Of a DNA stretch of 64,000 bases, positions 63,996-64,000 are shown piece after piece. The stretch is taken from contig JADJVG010000002.1 in the NCBI GenBank assembly GCA_016716675.1, positions 62,001 through 126,000 on the forward strand, given 5' to 3'. Position numbers and translations under genes: made by a program. The notes below the pieces were generated by a model. It was not told where the DNA came from. It did not search any database and was given only the letters and a program-made list of their open reading frames with translations. The DNA comes from Hyphomicrobium sp. Lineage in GTDB: Bacteria > Pseudomonadota > Alphaproteobacteria > Rhizobiales > Hyphomicrobiaceae. Position 1 is the first letter of the stretch; each line of letters starts with the position of its first letter.

Positions 63996-64000
63996 GAGGG

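Overview
The window looks like a chromosomal segment of an alphaproteobacterium, most likely Hyphomicrobiales (Rhizobiales). The signs are a nuo operon running into birA-rnj-mce-DUF1467-proS-lolC/E-lolD-dnaE, an rpsB-tsf-pyrH-frr-uppS cluster, and an S2 protein and a NuoE that both carry a C-terminal helix-hairpin-helix extension. Assignment rests on gene order and protein motifs read by eye; no database search was possible.

Region 1 (1-13713) is an exopolysaccharide (EPS) locus. A minus-strand operon with four-base ATGA overlaps encodes a flippase, a GT4 glycosyltransferase, a PIG-L deacetylase, a polymerase-like membrane protein and a Tat-exported GH5 glycosidase cut by the left edge. Divergent from it are a cupin/JmjC-like oxygenase and a FemAB/GNAT-like acyltransferase whose 3' end is tandemly duplicated. 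Next come a WecG-type glycosyltransferase, a Wzc-like co-polymerase whose kinase P-loop lacks its lysine, and a WbaP-type priming transferase. Both divergent promoter regions contain perfect inverted repeats.

Region 2 (13783-19778) holds a type I secretion pair (membrane fusion protein plus ABC ATPase), two small secreted proteins, rlmB and a tRNA-Tyr gene.

Region 3 (19764-30531) appears to be a decayed genomic island of about 10.8 kb in the tRNA-Tyr gene. A 17-bp copy of the tRNA 3' end (16 of 17 matching) lies at 30515-30531, and an integrase N-terminal remnant sits beside the tRNA. Cargo: an RTX-repeat glycoside hydrolase (probable type I secretion substrate), a CPA1 Na+/H+ antiporter, a membrane fusion protein with a PilZ-containing cellulose synthase-like enzyme, and one intact plus one decayed CBS-domain gene.

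Region 4 (30707-55270) is mostly housekeeping: a HugZ-like protein, a membrane protein, nuoEFGHIJKLMN (nuoA-D are not in the window; an extra small membrane ORF sits between nuoJ and nuoK), birA, a deleted and frameshifted rnj, mce, DUF1467, an archaeal/eukaryote-type proS preceded by a possible remnant of the usual bacterial proS, lolC/E, lolD and a dnaE with a one-base frameshift.

Region 5 (55271-64000) has two small secreted proteins, a stand-alone acyl-ACP/AMP ligase, a nitronate monooxygenase and the translation and envelope cluster rpsB-tsf-pyrH-frr-uppS.

Several frame breaks fall in short homopolymers (T8, A6, G3), so sequencing error must be weighed against real decay. The rnj lesion is a deletion of roughly 230 bp and is harder to dismiss.
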